This document shows positions 11,479 to 22,920 of a DNA stretch of 64,000 nucleotides, piece by piece. The notes below the pieces were generated by a model. That model saw only the letters and a list, made by a program, of their open reading frames with translations, did not search any database and was not told the DNA's origin. Numbering within the stretch: position 1 is the first letter of the stretch; the number at the start of each line of letters is the position of its first letter. The position numbers and the translations under genes were made by a program. Location: contig JAKSZP010009600.1 of assembly GCA_022478985.1 (NCBI GenBank), forward strand, positions 1-64,000, written 5' to 3'. This stretch comes from Massospora cicadina. Its lineage: Eukaryota > Entomophthoromycota > Entomophthoromycetes > Entomophthorales > Entomophthoraceae.

Positions 11479-12560
11479 CTATTTCTGCAGATACAATTTC
11501 CTCCGCCATCTTTGAGCATCGGATAGGTCAGGACCTGATAGGGGGTAGTCTTCCATGTCTACCCAATGCATGACCCCACAAGTGCAACCCAAGTCATGAT
11601 TATCAGTTGCAAAAATGCTGTGATACTTCTCAAGCTGATCTATCACCCTGTCCTTATGATCCTCTGATAGACCAGTTAGCGCCTCCCGTGGAACCACCAT
11701 CATTACATCAAAGGTGGTATGTTGAGGCAAGCTGGGATCTTCCCAAGACCCAAAGTCATGTACTTGGTGGACCTCATCAATAGGGATCAGGTGCAGGTAA
11801 GCCACCACTTGGTGCCGCTGAACCTTCATCACCTCCTTCTGCAGATTCGCTACCAACACCTTCACGTCCCCCTGTCCTGTTAACATTAACCCAGGAGCCA
11901 CATGAGGTTTGATCCGCGATTGTTGATAGGACCCTAAGACCTCTCCATACAGAACTCCCGGTATATCAATTTCGATTTCTGTCCCAATTATGATCTGGTT
12001 CCCAGAAGGGATAGTCAAAGCAAACGCAACTCGTAGTTGAATCCATTTGTACTCAAAAATCTGGTTTGGAAGCGTTTGGGTCTTCCATTTCATCCGCCAA
12101 TATTTCACAGGAATCACACCATCGCTATAGGCAAGATTAATTTGACCAGAGTGGATAGGGTCATCTTGGGCTCCACTGGAAGTAACCTAGATGGGGAACC
12201 GTTGTACCAGGATACTTATGGGTTTTTCCGCCATATTAACCACAGCCTCAAAGTGCCACATAAACGCAGCACCTATCAACATGTAATAGTGGTCATTAGG
12301 CAACACCACTGCTGGAGTGGATGCGCCAGCTGACCTGAACCTTAAAGGCAATGAGTTAAATACGCCTTCTGACACAGTACTCTGTGCCCTAGCAGTCCCA
12401 TACACTACTCGGCGGTTCACATCTGGCTTCAGTGGAAGCTTAGCCACAAGCTTAGTGGATATTATATTGACAAAAGCACCTGTATCAATGATCGCTCGAA
12501 TTTTGGTATTCTGTACAAATATGTCACAATATGTGCATTACAAATAAGAAGAACCCTTAG
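11479..12560 (-). pseudogene. pro: Gyp-B protease and protease-RT linker
   Basis: The protease catalytic motif is IIDTGAFVNIIS, with D-T-G codons at 12478-12486. It is followed by 'KLPLKPDVNRRVVYGTA' and a second conserved part, MLIGAAFMW. The RRVVYG arginine is still CGA here (complement of 12409-12411), where A and C have TGA. A frame change near 12190 leads into the linker, open 12117-11479 (212 residues), ending with VMHWVDMEDYPLSGPD, the start of the RT domain. This is the best preserved stretch of pol in the A/B/C clade. Confidence 0.88.
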
Positions 12561-12839
12561 TGTTCATTATATAAACATCTAAGGGCGTTTGTTTATCCAG
12601 AAAAGTGAGAATACTGGCCCGGCATGAGTTTACTCTTGGGGAATCTTTACTACAGGAATCGCCACCTCCACCCCCTTCATAGCAGCAACATATGCGGAGG
12701 GTTCACCATTGACTGTACCATTCCACTCAAGGATTTGCCAGGCGTACAGCTTATGCACATCTTGGCAGAACCCCATGTCTGCATTATTGGAGTCTCTTCC
12801 CTGGCTGGAGGCCAAGAGATGGTAAGGGATCTGTTGATA

Positions 12840-14075
12840 TAGTAAATCCTCAGAGTGTGTCCCAGGCCCAACACAAAGTGACTCGTGATAAACGTCAGGG
12901 ACAATTACATTTAAATCAGAGGAAGCAGAGCATCATGTCTCTACTCCGCTTGCCCTTTTTCCTGTTCATTTGGGACAACGGATACTGCGTTGACCTTTGG
13001 TTTGGCCTGACAACTAACCGCATAATGGCCTGTCTGGCCACACAAGAAACAAGCGTTCAGAACTGGCACTCATCTCTGAATCACCCCTGAAGGTCTAGGT
13101 CTACTATCAAACCACGGGTCATTATGGGCCCAAGGATGAGCGGGTTATCATAATAGGGACAGAAATGACCCACCCACGAGTAAAGTGACCGAGGAGAAAC
13201 CCATGGATGGCCCTCATATTGTTGGGATCCTTCATTTAGCGGAATTTTAGTAGCAGATGCAGGATTCCTCCGCTCCACGTTGGGAGAACTAAAGGTGATG
13301 AATAGATGGCGTAAATGATAAATGATTTTAAGTACCTAAACATCCTCCTGAAGAGTGTACGCCATAGCATTATGCAATTCGCAATAGGGCTTGATAGCCG
13401 CCGTCATCGCTATGCCAACGTCAACATTAGATAAGACATTTGCACCCAACAACACATGATCCTCATTATTGAACCGCTTTGAAAATTGTATAAAAGACTC
13501 ATCTTTTTGAAAAGATATTGTTAAAATATTCCTTGCGCTGAGCCATTTTCGCTTTGCCCCCAAACAGGCAAATTACATTCTCCTTCACCTCTTGGTAAGC
13601 TACAGTACTTTTAAGTTAACATGTAAATTGATCTGCACTTGAAACATCCAACGCGGATAACAACAGTTTAGATTTCCACTGATTGGAAGCCCCTCTATGG
13701 CAAACTCAAACCGCTTAAAAACCCGTGTATGTTACCATCATGGTTAAATGGGGGAAGCCTGTCACAGCAGATTTCCCCCTCCTTAACAACCTTATTTAAT
13801 TTACAAACTGCACAGTCTAGCCTCTCCGTCGTGCTGCTCAAGAGATTGGCAAGTTGGTTGGTGTGGTCACTACCAGAAGCAGTTGGCGGAAGGCATGGTT
13901 GAGCTGCTCAGTGATATTCTTATTTTTTGAAAAAGAGCTATTTGCGCCCAAAGTAAGGTATCCAGAGCAAACTTCAGCTCCCCGTATTGAGATAATTTGA
14001 AGACCGGGGGTAGTACCCATCAAAGCAAGCTGGTGACACCATAGGCAATGATGAATTTGTTTTTAGTTGATCAAT
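12840..14075 (-). pseudogene. gag: Gyp-B gag: capsid and intact CCHC zinc knuckle
   Basis: The capsid C-terminal part is open at 13563-13336 and matches Gyp-C at 21040-21220 (LLGANVLSNVDVGIAMTAA; LHNAMAYTL). A perfect retroviral-type zinc knuckle, CFLCGQTGHYAVSC (C-x2-C-x4-H-x4-C), is encoded at 13051-13010. The upstream part (13600-14075) is full of stops. The region is about 1.2 kb, against more than 2.2 kb in Gyp-A, because the N-terminal domain seen in A and C is absent. Confidence 0.83.
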
Positions 14076-14084
14076 GGGCCTTTG

Positions 14085-14097
14085 GTAGTGAGCACCA
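14085..14097 (-). promoter_or_regulatory. Gyp-B primer-binding site
   Basis: gtagtgagcacca on the + strand, which is tggtgctcactac on the coding strand, one base from the 5' LTR. Same PBS as Gyp-A and Gyp-C. Confidence 0.85.
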
Positions 14098-14098
14098 T

Positions 14099-14630
14099 TG
14101 TTAACTTTTGGAGGATATGAATTATTTCCCCTGAATGAGTTGCACAGGGTTTAGCCCACTGAGCAATGGCCAAACGATATGGAGATCGTTGGTCCCTCAA
14201 ATAAACGTAATATAATTATATAAAATATAAGACAATCGTCTCAGTTTCGCTACTTTTATTGGATATGATCTAACTGCAGACTCTCTCTGCTTACGCTCTC
14301 TACTTACTCCTGTTCACTTCTTCCTTATTCCTCTTCTTTTCTTCTTCTAAAAACCTCCCCCACTTTTCTCTCTCGCTCAACCCTTAACCCTTAGTATTTC
14401 TCAACATATTCAACACATATTGCTTGGTCAATCTCAATTCACTATTAACATTGAATTTGTTTGATCATCAAAGCTTCAAGAGAATTAATCGATTATTGAA
14501 TCCTTTTTGATTTTGATTGATTCACCTTGTATTGCTTTAGCCTATTACTCGCCTTTGGAGCTCGCTTCACATCTAATTTACAATCCACCGGAACACTAGC
14601 TTATCACCCAGTCATATTGAAATCTCGACA
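14099..14630 (-). repeat. Gyp-B 5' LTR
   Basis: 532 bp, copy of 8507-9037. Contains the same pyrimidine-rich block (ctctctctgcttacgctctc) as its partner. Confidence 0.93.
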
Positions 14631-14635
14631 CTCCC
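14631..14635. repeat. TSD of Gyp-B, right copy
   Basis: ctccc; see 8502-8506. Confidence 0.92.
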
Positions 14636-16080
14636 ATCTCTACCACCCAAACTTGCCTTCATTCAGACACCACATTGGTGGTTTCATTCACATCCCTCCC
14701 ATCTCACCTACCACCCCATTTATTAGATGATCTATTAATGGTGGGGTTATGGCGTATGGGATTCTGCCCAACCATGTCTTCATAGTTCCTTCTGGAGCAG
14801 ATCGCCTAGCTGCACCTCTCGCCAATTCTGCCATAATCCCAAACCACCCTGCCATAGCCCAACAAATCCCCCATGCTCATATCACAGCAGCGCCTGAGCA
14901 TTTCTTTTTCTTGGGTGGATAATGGTTGCCAAATTTGCCCCTCTGTTTTGGACTTGACCATATCAAAATAACCTGCCCCAAGCTCTTCTACTGGTAGGCC
15001 TCTGAACCATATTCAGCAGAATCCAAATTGGGCGTTTTGCTGCCCCCTCCAACTCAACTTTCTTGTTTGATGGGCCATAGTGGGAAATTGGCCTCCACCA
15101 AACGCACCCACATTATTCAACCCATTTTCACCCACGCCAATAAGAAATAGGCCTGGACCACCATTCAAACCCAAGCTCCATTTGACTTCTACCCACCCAA
15201 AAACTCCATCCACTATTCTTGTGAACCAAAATTATGGGAATTATTGGCTGAGATTGATAAATAAGGTAATGTTGATACCAATGAAGACTCCAATGAACCT
15301 TTCGCCCTGCTTGATTTTGTTTGGGCTGAATTTTACAATTCTGATTTAGACAAATCCCCATCACCTAAGCAATGTGCTCCTAAACCCAATGCCATCACAT
15401 ACCAAAGTGACCACCAGCTCGCCTTAGCAGCAGTGGCCTCACCTCATTTCCCTTTCCTACGCAAAGTGATGGGCAATGCATTTCTCAATTCCACCATGGG
15501 CTGAGCATAGTCAATTTCCCCCCTGATTTCCCCAAAACAGCACAGGAAGAAATCACAACTTTGGCCACTGAAGCCATTAATGCAGTCATGCATGTGGCAC
15601 AATTAGCAGATTTTGACTCATCTGCAAAAATCACCCAACAAAGTATCACCAAATTTTCACAGCTTCCCAAAACTGCATTTAAGCTGAACACCACTTAGCA
15701 GAATTTGCTGAAGCTTTACCAAGCTAATCTTGATAAAGGTAACCAATATTTTGTCCACATCCACCCCTACCACGCTGATGTCCCAACACCATGGCGCTCC
15801 TCTTTTGTGCAGTTCTACACTTCAATGAGCCTGATCAGCTTAATATGTCTGTAGAAGAGCTGCCTGACCCCCCTCACCCTCTGCCATGGGGATAGCGGTA
15901 TTCCGCCCCCTACTTAGTTAGAGATTTTTTTTTGGTTTTTTAGTTGGTTTTAGGTTTTTGTTCCATTTGCTTCTTTTGTTTGGTTCTTTTGCTCATTAAG
16001 TATCATTAATATTTATCCCCTGGTTGGTGTACCTCGAATTAATTTAAATTTAAATTTAACTTTAAAATTAAAAGTTCTAT

Positions 16081-16086
16081 AGATGG
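16081..16086. repeat. TSD of X1, right copy
   Basis: agatgg, pairs with 7998-8003. Confidence 0.65.
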
Positions 16087-16599
16087 CCCCAAATACCAAT
16101 GGGACGGCTTAGAACCTGTATTAAAATGAACTTTGAGGTTTAATATTCACAAACAGGCCCCCCAAGTGCCAATCTGTCTGAAGACTCCGCAGGACCTTCC
16201 ACAAGTGGAATTCCAGCTCTCTTTCCCTAACTATCTATACTAGCAAGCGAATGTTCTTAAAGCAACTTTGTCTTCTAGAAATTCTCAATAAAATTTTAAT
16301 AAATCCATAAATTCTGACATTCATCTTCATTGTAAAATGGAAATCTGGTGCCATGGGCATCATTTAGGACACCCCAGAGCAAAAAGAGTGTAGCACTACG
16401 TGCTGCAACTCAGTAGGGACAAAACTCAGCTTTTATATTCAGTGTAGGAATCTTCTTGACAGTGTTGTATCTCTTAAGATTCTCTATTAGTCAACGGACA
16501 CACAATTCTTTTTTTGTGCTCTATCCTTTTTGGGGGCTATGACTTTAGCCCAGTTAACAACCCTTTCATAGTAACCATTATAAGGCGTTGCTCATTACA
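16087..16599 (+). repeat. R1, right part of the interrupted 761-bp repeat
   Basis: Parallel to 17450-17978 throughout: 'ggccccaaatac', 'tctggtgccatgg', 'aggacaccccagagcaaaa', 'gtgctctatcc', 'gggggctat' and 'ggcg.tgc...ttacag'. With R2 it may form the two LTRs of a small element whose internal part is 16600-17216. Confidence 0.8.
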
Positions 16600-17216
16600 G
16601 TAGACAAAGTTAATCACAATTCCCCTCTTTCTGTGGATAAAATTTAGATTCATGATGAAAAACAGGCCTCCATATGAGCCTGTTTCTCTTTCCTTTCAGA
16701 AATCCTCCTGCAACTGTTACAGATTTGGTTGTCAACACCTCCCTTGGAGGGGAATAATTTTCCACAAATTACTTTAAGGAATGTCATCAAGTTAAGTTAG
16801 GGTTGGCTTATCAAGGCTCACCAACAATGAACACACTAACTTGCCCTCTCTCAAAAATACTCAACGCAAATACCCCAGGGCAAGAGTTCCATCTCCATTA
16901 ATTTGCGTTTCATCCGCCATTCCTACATCCCCCATCTTACCTTTCCCACCAGTAATGATTAAACACAAGCATATGTAGCCTAACTGGCTATATGTTTAGA
17001 AAATTCGGACCCTATGATGGAAAGTTACTAAGCTCCATCACAGGCTAAGAAGAACGTACCTGTACAAATAATTCCAAAGGCGCCCACATCAACTTCAGCA
17101 AGGGACTCCAAGTTGACTGCTCATGAACTTAAAGAGAATGTTAAAGGGTCTAATCAGACAAACATCACCACCACTGTCACTGCTGGGGATAGGGCTTTAA
17201 AAAGTGGTGTTTTTAA
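16600..17216 (+). other. Interval between R1 and R2 (possible internal region of a TRIM-like element)
   Basis: 617 bp with no clear open frame. A short stretch near 17000-17060 reads KFGPYDGKLLSSITG in one frame, which I do not recognise. Neither a convincing PBS after R1 nor a strong PPT before R2 is visible, so the R-internal-R element is only a possibility. Otherwise I see nothing here. Confidence 0.35.
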
Positions 17217-17978
17217 TGGTCAAGGCTTTGCCTGACCACCACATAGCCTTAGTTTCCCCTAAGGGGAAACTAATGATAAACAGGCGGGTCAGATGACCTT
17301 GACCCTAGTAAATTAATCAAAATTTAAATTTATATTTAGCTTTATGTCACGGCATAAACAACATTATGCCAAATTTAGTAATATTTGGTCTTTTGAGAAC
17401 GATTTTAAAGTTGATAGGACTAATCTAAAAAAAGTAAAAAAAAATTCAAATTGGCCCCAAATACTGTCGGATGGTCTAGGACAGGTTACAAATAGATTTA
17501 GAGGTTCAAAATTCACTAATAGGCCCTCTAAGTGACAAGCTGTCCATGGAGTCTGAAGTACCTTCCCTAAGCAAAATTCACCATAATTCTTTTCCTTATG
17601 CTATTTAAACTTAAAAGCGGAGATGCTTAGAGCCACTTCATCATCTAGAATCCCTTAATAAAAATTACTAAAACCAAAATATTTTCTAAGATTTTGAAAT
17701 TCAGCTTCATTTAAAATGGAGATCTGGTGCCATGGACGTCAGGTAGGACACCCCAGAGCAAAAGCAGTGTAGCACTACCGTGCTGCAAATCCTAGTGACT
17801 AAAGAAAGCTGTTTATATTCAGTGTTAAAATCTCTTTGACAGTGTTTTCCATCTTAAAATTCCAGATTAGCTAATGCACAAGAGGTTTCATTTTGTGCTC
17901 TATCCTGTTTGGGGGCTATTACTTAAGCCCAGTTTACAAACATCTCAGAACAACCATTATGAGGCGCTGCCTGTTACA
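17217..17978 (+). repeat. R2, uninterrupted 762-bp copy of repeat R (tg...ca)
   Basis: Starts tggtcaaggctttgcctgacc and ends ctgttaca. No clean TSD is visible (tttaa before, gaata after). Near its start lies a 21-base palindrome (17251-17271). Confidence 0.75.
17251..17271. repeat. Palindrome in R2
   Basis: agtttcccct + a + aggggaaact, a perfect 10-bp inverted repeat with a one-base centre. It follows another self-complementary stretch, ggtcaaggc...gcctgacc (17218-17237). R1 keeps only part of the palindrome. Confidence 0.8.
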
Positions 17979-18654
17979 GAATATTTCATTCTAACTTTCA
18001 TTCTTCTGTGAGAGCATTCCAGCAATGGTCAGCTTTATTGAAAGGATTGTAGATTTTGTTAATATTTTGTGACTAGGTGATTTTCGCCATATAATTGCTC
18101 ATTAATTTTTTGTGTCGCTCAACAACTAAACAAGTAGCCAACTAATTTTTTCACGGGATACTAGATCCTGCTCAACACTTGTTTCTTAGGAATTATGATT
18201 TTGAGATACTGAGTGAGTCTTTGAGGTTAAGTGGGCTTCAAACTCATCAATTCGCTTTAGGGCGAGCTCTAGTTAAAACTCATGAAGCTTGATATATTTT
18301 CTCACAACAACGGCTAAAAGAATTATAGGCTACTATTTCACCATGGACTTTAAGTTGACATTAAGCTCGTGGACAAAATCTTCAAGTAATTCCTAAGTCT
18401 CTATCATCAGTCTCTGCAATATTCTATCTTAGGAGTTCCATGAATTTCTCCACATACCTAATGCAACCAGAAAAATGGTCCCCATCTGGTTATAGACTTG
18501 AAAAATATAGAATTAATTCACTTTAATCAGTTGGCGGACGTCCCCTATACTTTGATATGCCAAAAATATACCTGTTTGTAGGCCACTCTCAATGCTCCAT
18601 GGGTATTGATTTGAAGATGAAGTTCCTCATTATAGACTTATTAGATGCACAATT
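17979..18654. other. Spacer without recognisable gene
   Basis: About 680 bp between R2 and Gyp-C. No coding or repeat identity that I can support. Confidence 0.45.
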
Positions 18655-19147
18655 TGCGTTGGAAATTGATATGACTAGACAATAAACAATATATCTGGTG
18701 GATTGTATTTTATGATTTAATTTAACCATTAAGATTTGAATGGTAGATTGTGTCAAGGTGAATCGAATTGATTGAGGCAATAATGTTTTGGCAAATAGTG
18801 TGAATTCCGCAGGTGCCTCAATGATGAGGCAACCCCCTAATATTGTAGTGAATAGAAATTAACCATGCAAAAGGGGCAAAGGCTTACCAAGGGCACTGAG
18901 GATTAAGAGCTGAGCAAGAGAATAGGAAGGGGAGATTTTTGAGTAGGAAGAAAGGGAAAGTTAGCAGAGGTATTCTGCTATTTTTATACATAATAAAGTA
19001 GTGTATATTGGAGCATAGAATTATTTTTATATATATCTTATTTTTTACCAAGTATCAGCGATATTAATATTGTCCTTCCGTTGCCCAATGGTTCTAAACA
19101 TGTGCAACCAACTTAGTATATTTAATCAGTTCTGCCAAAAGTTAATA
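18655..19147 (+). repeat. Gyp-C 5' LTR
   Basis: Starts about tgcgttggaaattgatatgac (altered from tgtcaagaaattggtatgac of the 3' copy) and ends aaaagttaata. Shares long blocks with 26281-26770, for example 'tagtgtgaattc' and 'aataaagtagtgt'. Confidence 0.88.
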
Positions 19148-19148
19148 G

Positions 19149-19163
19149 TGGTGCTCACTACAG
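19149..19163 (+). promoter_or_regulatory. Gyp-C primer-binding site
   Basis: tggtgctcactacag, one base after the LTR. Best preserved PBS of the A/B/C clade. Confidence 0.85.
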
Positions 19164-19224
19164 GGGGCCTCTGATCAACTGTAGTACACCAGCAACTAGG
19201 TCATCATGACGAGCACCCACTATT

Positions 19225-21610
19225 TATGTCAGAAAATAACAAGTTTCACGACCAATACTCTGGGGAGCTAATGGAGACATCTAATGAGGAACAAGCACTA
19301 TTTATGGTGACGGAACAAGGAGACGTTAAAACGCAGGATGGACTTGCAGTTAGTATCTTACCCCGCGTTAGAGTCATACCAACAGGACAGAACCACTAAT
19401 GTAAACCCTCAGCAACTGTGACAGTATCATGGAATGGCTCTTGTAGGGATACCACATCTAGAAGGAGATGTAGGTGAACTTGTCCTAAGTCTGCTTTATA
19501 ATCAATGAGACTAAGAAGCCCATTATGATTTTATATGTCTTACCTCAATACTACCATAACAGGGTTGTATCATCAGCTTGGCTCCCATGGAGTTGACGAA
19601 TACCTGGTCACATATGTTCAGTATTTGATATGCCTACTATTGCATGTGCTAGCCTGACATAACATTGATATTAGTGATGGCATGCACTTTGTCCAAATAC
19701 AACATAATGACACTCGCTTTATGCTTAAACGCCTCACCATCCTTTCATGGAAATATAGGGTTGCTAGTGCTCGTATACAGTCATGCCATGGATGTCCACA
19801 ATTGCTTGGACCTATAAGTTCCATGCTTGAATCATGAGTAGCCCTGAGTAATAGTAAAGTTGTTAGAACAGTGTGGGCTTTTGAGTGAATGAGAAAGGGA
19901 TGACATGACGCTGGGTAGTAATACTAGTGCTTTATGGTGGAAATGTCTAAATGAGTGGAGGGAATTGACATGACTTTGGCTCAAATGAGGGTCAGGTTAC
20001 TCTTTTAGAGCAGTGGTTGACTGATCATGCCAATTAGCAGCAATAAAATTTAGCCAACTTAAGATCTGAGTGGATTAATCAGCGGGCTGCTACCATTTGA
20101 CCAGCACTTTCTTGGCAACCTCAAAATATGGGCAATTGCTAGGTTGTAAAATTTCAGCTGCAGAGTTCAGCCAAGTAGCTTGAGGCTGAGCCATTAATAT
20201 TCCATTTGTTGAGATAGTGTAGTACGCTGATATGCGAGTGCAAATGTAAAATCTACAACGTTCTAATGATGAGCTGATGCAGGAATGATCCGTTTAATTA
20301 ATCAGATGAATGAAGTGAACTGACAAACTTGTGACACCAAAAGGCAGAACTTGAGAATGCAAGGCACGTTGGAGGATACCCTCAAATGGCTTCAGAAAAT
20401 GGAACATATTTTTGCCACAGAGTGTGAATTCCACCACGAATTACAGAAAGAAGTCAAGGATCTAAGGCGAGGGTGAGAGACGGGCGGTGTCAATGCTATT
20501 TGGTCATAACAGAGCAGATTATAGACGAACAATTCGCTTAACAGACTAGTGAAGGAGGTAAGGACATGGCCAGTGGAAATTCAGGCGAGGAATACTACAG
20601 TTTAGACAGCAAATAACCCCAAGCTGTCATGGTAGTTCATGCCAGCAATCCAGCTTCTTCCCAGTCATATATGGAAGATTCAGATCCGCCCCCATGACCC
20701 CATTCTCTCCTACAAGGGGATGTTCCCTTTTTGCCAATCTGATCCTAAATTGTTGTTCCTCAAGCCTGAAGCACAGAGCCAGGCGAGTTTGCATGAATTG
20801 AGAAAATGCCACCATTAAGGTGCGATGGGAACATGTACAGATATTTCAAATGGCTTGAATTTGCGATGGAAGGAGCATCAGACCTCCATAAAGTTAAGCT
20901 GTTATTATCTACTATTAATGTTGAGAGCGCTAACTGGGTCACATATTACCTTAAGAAAAAGAACATAACTTATCAAGAGGAGAAGGAGACTGTGCTCCAT
21001 CTGTTCAGGGATATGGCGAAGATTGCACAATGCAAGGCTAAAACTTCTGATAATACAGTTTCAAAGGAACGAGTCCCTGAGGGAGTTCACAGAGAGGTTC
21101 ACAGCTGAGGCTCATGTGTTAACGGGAGCAAATATCTTAATTAATGAGGACATTGGCATAGCGATGACAGCAGTTGTAGAGCCATATCAAAAACTGTATG
21201 ATGCTATGGCTCACATTCTTTGAGAAGATGCGGATCTTCTATAAATTGTTAACTCTTTACTCCATCTCTGTGTCATATTTAGTTCTCAATATAGAACTAA
21301 AAGCTCCTGTAATTGCCATCGCATCCCTGTCAGGAATGGGTCACATTGACCAGGTTATAATCTGTTGAGTAATAATCGCCCAATTAATATGTCAGCGAGT
21401 CCTATCCATCCTCCTTACGCACAACCAGCTCATCCTCAGACAAATTACAATTCCCCATTTAACTTCTGACATAGACCTTTGGGTGTGATACAGAGACAAG
21501 AGCCATTTATGAATGCTTGTTTTTGTGCGGCCAAAGAGGCCACTATGTGGCTAACTGCCCTTGGCAACCTGCATGTTCATGCAGTATTAACTGCCCTGAT
21601 TAAATAGAGA
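19225..21610 (+). pseudogene. gag: Gyp-C gag relic: N-terminal domain, capsid, zinc knuckle
   Basis: The N-terminal segment (about 19360-20010) matches the Gyp-A one: 'HGVDEYLVTYVQ' and 'HNIDISD' are readable near 19590-19680. The capsid is split by a frameshift around 21030-21060. The first half is open at 20806-21108 (YFKWLEFAMEGASD; LSTINVESANWVTYYL) and the second at 21023-21223 (FTERFTAEAHVLTGANILI). The zinc knuckle region at 21515-21565 keeps CGQRGHYVANCP; the first Cys pair is out of spacing by one base. Gag would package element RNA; this copy cannot be translated whole. Confidence 0.83.
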
Positions 21611-22147
21611 AAAGCTCAAGCGGATTTAAGATGAGATGCTCTACCTCCACTAATCCAAATTTATTTGTCCCTGATGATTCTCACAAGTTTCTTTGTGTCA
21701 GTCCCAGCTCTTTCCCCAATGATTTATTATATCAACAAATTCCCCATGATAGCTCTTCATCAACCCAAGAGAGTGACCATAACCCAACAGAATCAGAGTT
21801 CTGCTGAGATGTTCAAAGCTGTACGCCTGTAAAATTTCTTGAGCGAAATGGCACAGGCGAAGTCAGATCCTCAACAGACGTTGCCACCCTAGTGGGGGTG
21901 AACTTAGAATTTCAAGTAGAGAAAATTGCCTAGGATTGTACTCATGTCGGCGCCAGTATTGCAATTTTTTTACAACAAAAAGATTAAGGATGTTCATGTA
22001 AGAAACACCAACAGTTCTTCATATCTGGAGTGTACATGTGTAATTTTTTTGTTCAGAATTCAAATGTCCAAGATACCACAAATACTGGCGGTCCAGTTAA
22101 TATAATATCCACCAAGCTTGTACCTAAGCATAAACTGAAACTCTATG

Positions 22148-22152
22148 TGGCA
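22148..22152. repeat. TSD of solo LTR-D1, left copy
   Basis: tggca; the right copy at 22921-22925 is gggca, one mismatch. Confidence 0.7.
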
Positions 22153-22920
22153 TGTTGGATTTAAGGTATTGGGGAAAACTCTCAGGTGCTTATTTGCCTA
22201 AAATCCAGCAATAGGGGATTTTAACCACGGAAAAAAATAAAAATAGCTAAACTTTTAGAACTAGAAAGTTATGGATTTTTTATATTTTCTTTAGTTGATG
22301 CTGTGGATAAGAGAAAAAAATCCTATGGTATCTGACCGGTCAGTATTTAAACTGCATCATGGGTCAAAGGGAATTTAATAATAAATTAGAATGGCTTGTT
22401 AATGTCCAAATTTTTTAATATGCAAAAGTAGCCTATCAAAGCTCAGAAAACTCGCTTTCTTTTGGCTGCATGATAGATGAGGAGATATTGTTTGGCAAGA
22501 CATACTTGTGAGGTAACGATTTGATAAACTGCAGCCAAATCCCATCTGAGAGAATTTTACGCCTTGGGGGACCTCTGCCATGCCCATAAAAGGGGGTGGT
22601 CACCGCTTAGGTGTTTGAAGGGAATTGTACGTGGTGGAAAAGAAACAGCTGATGGACTCCCCGAGTTCCATTTCATGGTCAGGGCAATTTTACTTTGCAA
22701 CTTCGTGCTAAATGCCCGTTTATTATTCATAATAGTGTTACCCCAATTTGCGGGGTTCCACCAAGAATCAGCCAGGGTCTTTTTGCCGATGGGATCACTA
22801 TTGTTATTTAGGCTGTTCAGTTCATTATCTTGGACTTGTAAATGTCAGACATCTCACCTTTCCAGTCAATTTTGGACCACAATATTCTTATATTGTAGCT
22901 GGGAGGGCAAATGTCTGACA
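22153..22920 (+). mobile_element. Solo LTR, family D, copy 1 (nested in Gyp-C)
   Basis: 768 bp starting tgttggatttaagg and ending gtctgaca, flanked by a near-perfect 5-bp duplication, inside the protease of Gyp-C. It matches 37620-38385 along its whole length ('ccacggaaaa', 'aagctcagaaaactc', 'gccttggggg', 'gcggggttccacca'). No internal element is attached, so it is a solo LTR left by LTR-LTR recombination. Family D has no full-length member in the window. Confidence 0.87.
22586..22592 (+). promoter_or_regulatory. TATA-like box in LTR-D1
   Basis: ataaaag within cccataaaagggggtgg. The same position in copy 2 is tataaaag (38050-38057), so it is probably the LTR core promoter. Confidence 0.5.

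Larger units (their letters stand above)
8507..14630 (-). mobile_element. Gyp-B: complete Ty3/gypsy element, minus strand, with 5-bp TSD
   Basis: Both LTRs (531 and 532 bp) start tg and end ca, and are flanked by ctccc on both sides. PBS and PPT are adjacent to the correct LTRs. The internal region is about 5.06 kb, shorter than Gyp-A (about 6.37 kb) because the long N-terminal gag domain of A and C is missing. Domain order on the minus strand is capsid, CCHC, protease, linker, RT, RNase H, integrase. The least decayed of the A/B/C group, but still with several stops, so non-functional. It inserted into X1. Confidence 0.95.
8098..15900 (+). pseudogene. X1 ORF1-like protein (RRM-like plus CCHC), split by Gyp-B
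   Basis: Exonic parts are 8098-8506 and 14636-15900. A proline-rich N-terminus (first 85 codons open from 8098) is followed, in another frame, by a segment reading ADKAIIEIDNFVFAPSG then KGYFDIG at 8354-8450, and by DAAAANASITLVFKNTP up to the insertion point. Past Gyp-B comes an RRM-like block (LPSHLPPHLLDDLL at about 14690-14735) that lines up with LINE-L ORF1 (LPTTVKCDILEQHLKDGL). A zinc knuckle at about 14934-14976 reads CFGLDHIKITCP; its first Cys codon is lost. The C-terminal part has WELLAEIDK (15232-15258) and the HQLA motif (15412-15423). Role by homology is RNA binding as in LINE ORF1p; no activity is expected from this broken copy. Confidence 0.6.
8004..16080 (+). mobile_element. 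X1: ORF1-only, HAL1-like non-LTR element (interrupted by Gyp-B)
   Basis: Removing Gyp-B and one TSD copy leaves about 1.95 kb. It begins after agatgg, has one long degenerate coding region (8098-15900), then a T-rich stretch (15925-15985) and an AT-rich 3' tail (16040-16080) before agatgg again. No endonuclease or RT is present. X2 (31430-33080) and X3 (34090-37513) share the coding domains. A short TSD, an AT-rich tail and an ORF1-type protein fit a non-autonomous LINE derivative mobilised in trans. The alternative is a decayed retroposed host gene family. Confidence 0.6.

Noticed and set aside
14527..14730. A 67-codon plus frame
   Set aside because: Crosses the end of the Gyp-B LTR and the TSD into X1, so it is an artefact of the insertion junction.
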